A stretch of 11,637 bases of DNA from contig LGRX02010014.1 of NCBI GenBank assembly GCA_001247695.2, positions 1 to 11,637 of the forward strand. Reading direction: 5' to 3'. The notes beneath the pieces were generated by a model, which saw nothing but the letters and a program-made list of their open reading frames with translations, had not been told where the DNA came from and ran no database searches. Below are positions 8,278 through 11,637 of this stretch, piece after piece. The translations under genes were made by a program, and so were the position numbers. Positions within the stretch are counted from its first letter, which is position 1; the number at the start of each line of letters is the position of its first letter. The stretch is from Cymbomonas tetramitiformis. Taxonomy: Eukaryota; Chlorophyta; Pyramimonadophyceae; Pyramimonadales; Pyramimonadaceae.

Positions 8278-8579
8278 CTAGGCGCTGTCGATCACAAATA
8301 TGCGATCTCCACTAGGCGTCGATCTTTTTGGACAGCACGATTAATTACCATGCGATGTTAACATGGATATCGCCGTTACATCATATGACCGCAGGATCAT
8401 GTGCGCGACAGTGCTTTGCTTTTTGCTTCCCAGCATGCCATGCCATAACGCGTGGGTGGCGTCGTGGTACATACACGCGACTGTTGTGGCACTGTCATCG
8501 TTAGCGTCTGGCGATCGTGAGATGGAACATTCGACTGTATCGCCCGTTGGGATTCGAGCTTTGCTGCTGCTGCTGCTGA
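8278..8579 (+). repeat. Satellite unit 18 (A1), end of array
   Basis: The last unit, A1 tail, (CTG)5 at 8564-8578. The usual ATTGACTAAGG junction is absent, and unrelated sequence begins with AGGTTATTGACCGG. Confidence 0.94.
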
Positions 8580-8920
8580 GGTTATTGACCGGTTACTTAA
8601 GGATGATAGCAAATTGTCTTTCATGGAATAGGAATAATTTTACTCCATCGATCCCACCATACAGTGCTGAATGCAACTTTGATATGAAATATGTTCAGTG
8701 TATTTTCATATATGTTATGACTTATGTTTGTGAAATGATATCTGCAGTGGTCTGCACAAGTATATTTGTGTGCCCAATTTGACATATTCGTATGAAATAA
8801 TGTCTTGTATTGGGGTGAGGAATATTCTAATAAGACGATGAGAGTAATAAATTCAACGTATTAAGACGATGAGAGTAATAGAATCAACGTATTTTCGAGA
8901 AAGAATATTCCTTTTTTCAA
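8580..8920. other. AT-rich low-copy spacer
   Basis: No convincing coding frame; frames entering from the satellite simply run into it. It contains AATAAA at 8846-8851 (significance unknown) and the short tandem duplication listed separately. Confidence 0.6.
8832..8893. repeat. 31-bp tandem duplication
   Basis: Two head-to-tail copies (8832-8862 and 8863-8893) beginning AAGACGATGAGAGTAATA and ending CAACGTATT, differing at two positions. Confidence 0.95.
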
Positions 8921-9320
8921 AAATTTCGCCTGCGGCGGGCGTTTTCAGGGAATTGCAAATGCCGGCTCGCGCCGGCATTCGCATTTATTCCAACTAAGCG
9001 GTGCTCGTGCTCACTCCCCTGCGCTGGGCCTGGCGATGCGATGCGATGCTAATGCTAGCTGACGATGACGCCTGACCACGACCGCGACCACGCGCCAGCG
9101 CCACGCCAGCGCAGCGCAGCGCTGGCAGATTTTCCGGGTTTGCTATCCGCGGTGTCGTGCAGTCATCACGTCTCACGCGACTCACTGCGCGCGTGATCGA
9201 CTGTTCGACCGTTGCTAGGAGGGATGGTGCTCTAAAACAAGAGCAGTTTCTTCTACCAAATTCGTCGGCCGTTTTAACTTAGTAACTTGGTACGTTTGCC
9301 CCTCTCCCGAACAAACCACT
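8921..9320. other. GC-rich, CpG-containing patch with hairpins
   Basis: Composition rises sharply at about 8925 and falls again by about 9200. It contains a hairpin at 8954-8983 (13-bp arms with one mismatch, loop TCGC, core AATGCCGGC), a (GCGAT)3 run at 9033-9050 and a perfect 8-bp-stem hairpin at 9105-9126 (GCCAGCGC/GCGCTGGC). No open frame here is credible. It could be a CpG-rich promoter region or an old element, but nothing decides between these. Confidence 0.4.
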
Positions 9321-9449
9321 TGTTTTTTTGCACTTCTACCTACACCACAAAATTATGCCCAATATTGTGCACCTTATATGTTTTTTTGTTTTTTCGCGAT
9401 TTTTAAAGCTTTTTTCAAAAAAAAAACCAAAAAAAAACAAAAAAACATA
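9321..9449. other. T-rich then A-rich tract
   Basis: Runs of T (about 9380-9413) are followed by runs of A (9418-9446) broken by single C or CC. The two can pair loosely. The A-rich side abuts the outer edge of the long inverted repeat. Confidence 0.7.
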
Positions 9450-9815
9450 CGGAAGACACCCCAGATATCTTCTGTGCATCTTGTTACCCTCCAGAGATGT
9501 CTTTGAGGAAGACATGTCTTCTGGAAATTTGCAACTTGTAGAAGTTCCCGTGAACGTCTTAACACCCCTCTTCGGGGCGTCTTCCTCATTTTTTTGACGA
9601 TCTTCTACGCGTCTTCTAATGTCTACCTAGCCGCTAGGTAGACATTAGAAGACGCGTAGAAGATCGTCAAAAAAATGAGGAAGACGCCCCGAAGAGGGGT
9701 GTTAAGACGTTCACGGGAACTTCTACAAGTTGCAAATTTCCAGAAGACATGTCTTCCTCAAAGACATCTCTAAGACAACCGGAAGATGTACGGAAGATAT
9801 CTGGGGTATCTTCCG
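9450..9815. repeat. Long inverted repeat (fold-back structure)
   Basis: The arms 9493-9631 and 9633-9771 are perfect reverse complements over 139 bp with a single central base at 9632. Beyond the perfect core the arms continue imperfectly: 9450-9482 pairs with 9783-9815 with about three mismatches, and the roughly 10 bp between do not align. There are no LTRs and no transposase frame. It could be a fold-back element, the source of a hairpin RNA, or a recent inverted duplication. A sequencing or assembly inversion also has to be considered. Confidence 0.93.
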
Positions 9816-10068
9816 CAAGCACAGTCAAGAAGACGTCCGGAAGATGTCGGGAACTGTCTTCCGCGTGTCTTCCGCGTGTCTTCCGCACCTCTTCTGGGTT
9901 CAGGAAGACATGTCTTCCCCGAAGATGTCCGGAAGATGTACAGAAGATATCTAGGGTATCTTCCGCAAGCACATCTAAGAAGACGTCGGTAAGATGTCGG
10001 GGAGATGTCTTCTGCGTGTCTTCCGCGCGCCTTCTGAACGTCTTCTGAGTGTCTTCCGCAACTCTTCT
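9741..10068. repeat. GAAGA/TCTTC-rich block, two copies of about 150 bp
   Basis: 9741-9900 and 9901-10068 are diverged direct copies. GGAAGATGTAC at 9781 recurs at 9931, exactly 150 bp later, followed in both by GAAGATATCT, GGGTATCTTCCGCAAGCACA and AAGAAGACGTC. The first copy is also the right side of the inverted repeat. Many short palindromes occur inside, for example GAAGACATGTCTTC (9743-9756 and 9903-9916). Confidence 0.88.
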
Positions 10069-10230
10069 GATATATGGGCTGCATATCGGCTGATATATAT
10101 CGGCTGCATATCGGCTGATATATCGGCTGGTATATAGGGTGCATATCGGTTGATATATGGGCTGATGTATGGGATGCATATCGGCTGATATATAGGGTGC
10201 ATATCGGCTGATATATCGGCTGCATATCGA
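10069..10230. repeat. GATATAT/GCATATC minisatellite
   Basis: About six imperfect units of about 23 bp, form GATATATNGGCTGCATATCGG. Some are lengthened by an extra half-unit (GGTATATAGGGT, GATGTATGGGAT). It begins directly after the GAAGA-rich block. Confidence 0.92.
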
Positions 10231-10239
10231 CCGATGAAA

Positions 10240-10735
10240 TTTGGAAATCTAACGTAGAGCAAAATGACAATAGCAGAATCTGAAATCAAGCATTCCAAAA
10301 CTGAAATCTGAAATCCACCGTAGAGCAAAATCAGCCAAAACTGAAAATCGGAAATCTAATGTGGAGCAAAATGACACATATAAAAATCTGAAATTGGTTT
10401 GTAAAATCTGAAATCATGCATTCAAAAAACTGAAACCTGAAATCTAACGTAGAGCAAAATCAGCCAAAATTGAAATTTGGAAAATCTAACATAGAGCAAA
10501 ATGACAAATGCAAAAGTCTGAAATCGAGCATTCCAAAAACTGAAAACGAACATCCAACATAGAGCAAAATTAGCCAAAATTGAAAATCGGAAATCTAACG
10601 TAGAGCAAAATGACAAATGTAAAAAATCTGAAATCAAGCATTCCAAAAACTGAAATCAGAAAACTAACGTAGATCAAAATTAGCTGAGATTGAAAATTTG
10701 GAAATCTAACGTAGAGCAAAATGACATATGTAAAA
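10240..10735. repeat. AT-rich tandem repeat of about 110 bp
   Basis: The word (G/A)T(A/G)GAGCAAAATGACA occurs at 10254, 10361, 10491, 10600 and 10711, giving spacings of 107, 130, 109 and 111. Each unit is dimeric. One half reads GAGCAAAATGACA, AATCTGAAATC, GCATTCCAAAA, ACTGAAA; the other reads GAGCAAAATCAGCCAAAA, TTGAAAATCGGAAATCTAAC. The 130-bp spacing is caused by an extra AATCTGAAATTGGTTTGT segment near 10386-10405. Confidence 0.93.
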
Positions 10736-11090
10736 TTGCACTTTCGCATTTTCCCTTCAATTTCAACAAATTCAACAATCTTGATTATTGCTAATTAATT
10801 ACAAATGCAACCGACTCCGGCCCTTGTGGTCACGGCAGGGATCGAGCGTATTCGCAAGAAAACAAGATGTCGAGGAATTCATATATCAAGGATTTGGCAT
10901 ATTGTTGATATATAAAAATCAGGTGTGTTTCTTACTACATTCAAATGCGATTGAAATTTTAACGGCTTAAATATATGTCAAAATACTGATATACTTTGAG
11001 TTGTTATTGAATTATTTTCACATATTTTCACATATTTTAAGAATTTTGACTTATTATTCACATATTGCCATTTTCACTAGTGGTATACAT
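10736..11090. other. AT-rich spacer
   Basis: I see no convincing gene. Short words such as TTTTCACATA recur near 11016-11062. Composition turns sharply more GC-rich after about 11090. If the downstream frame is an exon, the end of this spacer (TTCGCAG at 11090-11096) could be its splice acceptor. Confidence 0.5.
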
Positions 11091-11529
11091 TCGCAGGGAA
11101 AACCATATGGTTCGGAGACGTATTGGCGCACGAGCCGGAGCGTCTCGCCTGATGAATGTGCCGTTGCATATGCACGGTAGCGACCCCAAGGTCTGGCTGG
11201 GGAGACCATTCACGGAGAATGAAGTGGCACTCGTCGAAGGGCCTCCTCAAGTGTGTCAATCTTTCGACTCGGTCGTGGTTCGAGGAATATGCTATCGCAC
11301 GGCAGCTCAGGACAAGACAAAGAAAACTTGTCAACGGTACTTCCGAGCCTTTTTCTCTGGAGAAAACATCAAAGGCGAGGAAATCGAGACTGACCGGTTC
11401 GTCCGTGCATTACGTTTTGGTAAATGTGCGCAGAATATGTACCGAATGTCTTCTGTGTGTCTTCTCGACATCTTCGGGGATTCTTACTATAGAGTATGGT
11501 GGCTCCAACTCGCAGGTACGCCATGGTAG
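11065..11529 (+). CDS. Unidentified open frame, possible exon or transposon relic
   Basis: The frame is open for 154 codons and ends in TAG. The stretch that looks protein-like starts about residue 12, after TTCGCAG at 11090-11096, so the true left edge may be a splice acceptor rather than this ATG. Visible pieces are an Arg-rich start (MVRRRIGARAG), then PKVWLGRPFTENEVAL, then FDSVVVRGICYRTAAQD followed by KKTCQRYFRAFFSGENIKG. The form RG-x-x-Y-x-T followed by basic residues, an aromatic patch and a Gly loosely recalls C-terminal parts of CACTA-like transposon proteins. That is a weak impression, not a family assignment. From about residue 122 the frame runs through a GAAGA-family repeat fragment (11431-11480), so the C-terminal part is probably not ancestral. 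A CAG|GTAC site at 11513-11518 could be a donor. It could equally be a decayed fragment. Confidence 0.35.
   Translation: MPFSLVVYIRRENHMVRRRIGARAGASRLMNVPLHMHGSDPKVWLGRPFTENEVALVEGPPQVCQSFDSVVVRGICYRTAAQDKTKKTCQRYFRAFFSGENIKGEEIETDRFVRALRFGKCAQNMYRMSSVCLLDIFGDSYYRVWWLQLAGTPW
11431..11480 (-). repeat. GAAGA-family fragment inside the open frame
   Basis: GACATCTTCGGGGA (11467-11480) is the exact reverse complement of 9916-9929. The preceding ATGTAC, GTCTTCTGTGTGTCTTCT words also resemble the block at 9741-10068. It is a dispersed, partial copy within otherwise gene-like sequence. Confidence 0.6.
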
Positions 11530-11637
11530 ATAGCATCTACAAGGTCGACTTGGCCGCGAAAGAGTACATTCTTGTGAAGGGAAAGTGGTTCCCTGAATTC
11601 AACAAAGCGACGACAAAACGGTTTGCCAAGCTAAACT
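11496..11637 (+). CDS. Unidentified partial ORF, open at window edge
   Basis: An ATG at 11496, six bases after an in-frame TAG (11490-11492), opens a frame that runs 47 codons to the end of the window. It begins MVAPTRRYAMVDSIYKVD and continues with a Lys-rich, aromatic-containing stretch (KGKWFPEFNKATTKRFAK). I do not recognise it. A second in-frame ATG lies at 11523. It overlaps the end of the 11065-11529 frame in another register, so at most one of the two is likely to be translated there. It could be the start of a gene, or a frameshifted continuation of the upstream frame. Confidence 0.35.
   Translation, partial: MVAPTRRYAMVDSIYKVDLAAKEYILVKGKWFPEFNKATTKRFAKLN

Larger units (their letters stand above)
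1..8579 (+). repeat. 18-unit satellite array with variable CTG tracts
   Basis: Eighteen tandem units, counted from the motif CTAGGCGCTGTCGATC (or CTAGGCCCGGTCGATC) to the next one. Each contains the landmarks CCATGCGATGTTAACATGG, CCGCAGGATCATGTGCGCG, CAGCATGCCATGCCATAACG, GATCGTGAGAT and CCCGTTGGGATTCGAGC, then GCTTTG(CTG)n. CTG counts from unit 1 to 18 are 7, 6, 6, 4, 6, 4, 9, 6, 7, 7, 15, 9, 6, 13, 9, 5, 9 and 5. Units without a long linker are about 316-342 bp. A1 tails read TACATACACGCGACTG and usually GGAACATTCGACTGTATCG; A2 tails read ATAAATGTACGCGACTGCAG and usually CGAAAATTCGACTGCGTCG. The array is open on the left window edge and ends at 8579, where unrelated DNA starts after the last CTG tract. 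I know of no named family for it. Confidence 0.97.

Noticed and set aside
8550..8560. tRNA-like B box on the minus strand (AGCTCGAATCC) in each satellite unit
   Set aside because: Two mismatches to the GGTTCGANTCC consensus, with no recognisable A box at a suitable distance and no cloverleaf.
1..8579. CRISPR array from regular unit spacing
   Set aside because: Units of about 320 bp are near-identical throughout, with no short repeats separated by unique spacers and no cas genes. The region is eukaryotic satellite DNA.
8363..8782. 139-codon frame crossing the end of the satellite
   Set aside because: It is the poly-Leu frame of unit 18 running by chance into unrelated AT-rich DNA.
8954..8983. 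Rho-independent terminator
   Set aside because: The hairpin has no following T run, and the context is eukaryotic. It is kept only as a structural note.
9328..9597. Phe/Lys-rich 89-codon frame
   Set aside because: It is produced by the T-rich and A-rich tracts and runs into the inverted repeat.
9667..10270. Minus-strand frames of 166-170 codons with repeated YISRYA- and EDTQKT-type peptides
   Set aside because: The peptides mirror the minisatellite and the GAAGA block in two different registers, as expected when tandem repeats happen to lack stops.

Overview
The window looks like repeat-rich nuclear DNA from a eukaryote. There are no bacterial-style operons or ribosome binding sites, and satellite, microsatellite and nested retroelement structure dominates. 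An arthropod, perhaps a tick, is a guess from the overall repeat style and is not proved by any gene here. Almost none of the open frames is convincing as a host gene.

Positions 1-8579 hold a tandem satellite of 18 units (first and last partial). Each unit ends in a GCTTTG(CTG)n tract, with n from 4 to 15. The basic unit is about 316-326 bp. Two tail subfamilies (called A1 and A2 here), an alternative longer head (B, four copies) and a one-off head (C) are mixed along the array. Several junctions carry extra linkers made of GGTAAGT-like words followed by a repeated AGGTCA-N-AGGT motif.

Two insertions of one non-LTR-type retroposon family interrupt the satellite. The larger (248-1831) is flanked by a perfect 12-bp target-site duplication and carries one 269-codon frame, an AATAAA signal and a T-rich 3' end, but no visible reverse transcriptase. 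The smaller (7101-7181) keeps only about the last 80 bp of the same 3' end and also has a perfect 12-bp target-site duplication. Removing each insert plus one duplication restores units of 315 and 326 bp, so both insertions occurred inside the existing array.

From 8580 to 9449 there is low-copy, apparently non-coding DNA with a short tandem duplication, a GC-rich patch and small hairpins. From 9450 to about 10740 lies a stack of unrelated repeats: a very long inverted repeat (139-bp perfect arms, 1-nt centre), a GAAGA/TCTTC-rich duplicated block of about 150 bp, a minisatellite of about 23 bp rich in GATATAT/GCATATC, and an AT-rich tandem repeat of about 110 bp. An AT-rich spacer follows. At about 11090 composition changes to something more gene-like, with two overlapping open frames (11065-11529, and 11496 to the window edge). 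They may be an exon or a decayed transposon-derived gene. No pathway or multi-gene system can be reconstructed. The value of the window lies in its repeat architecture.
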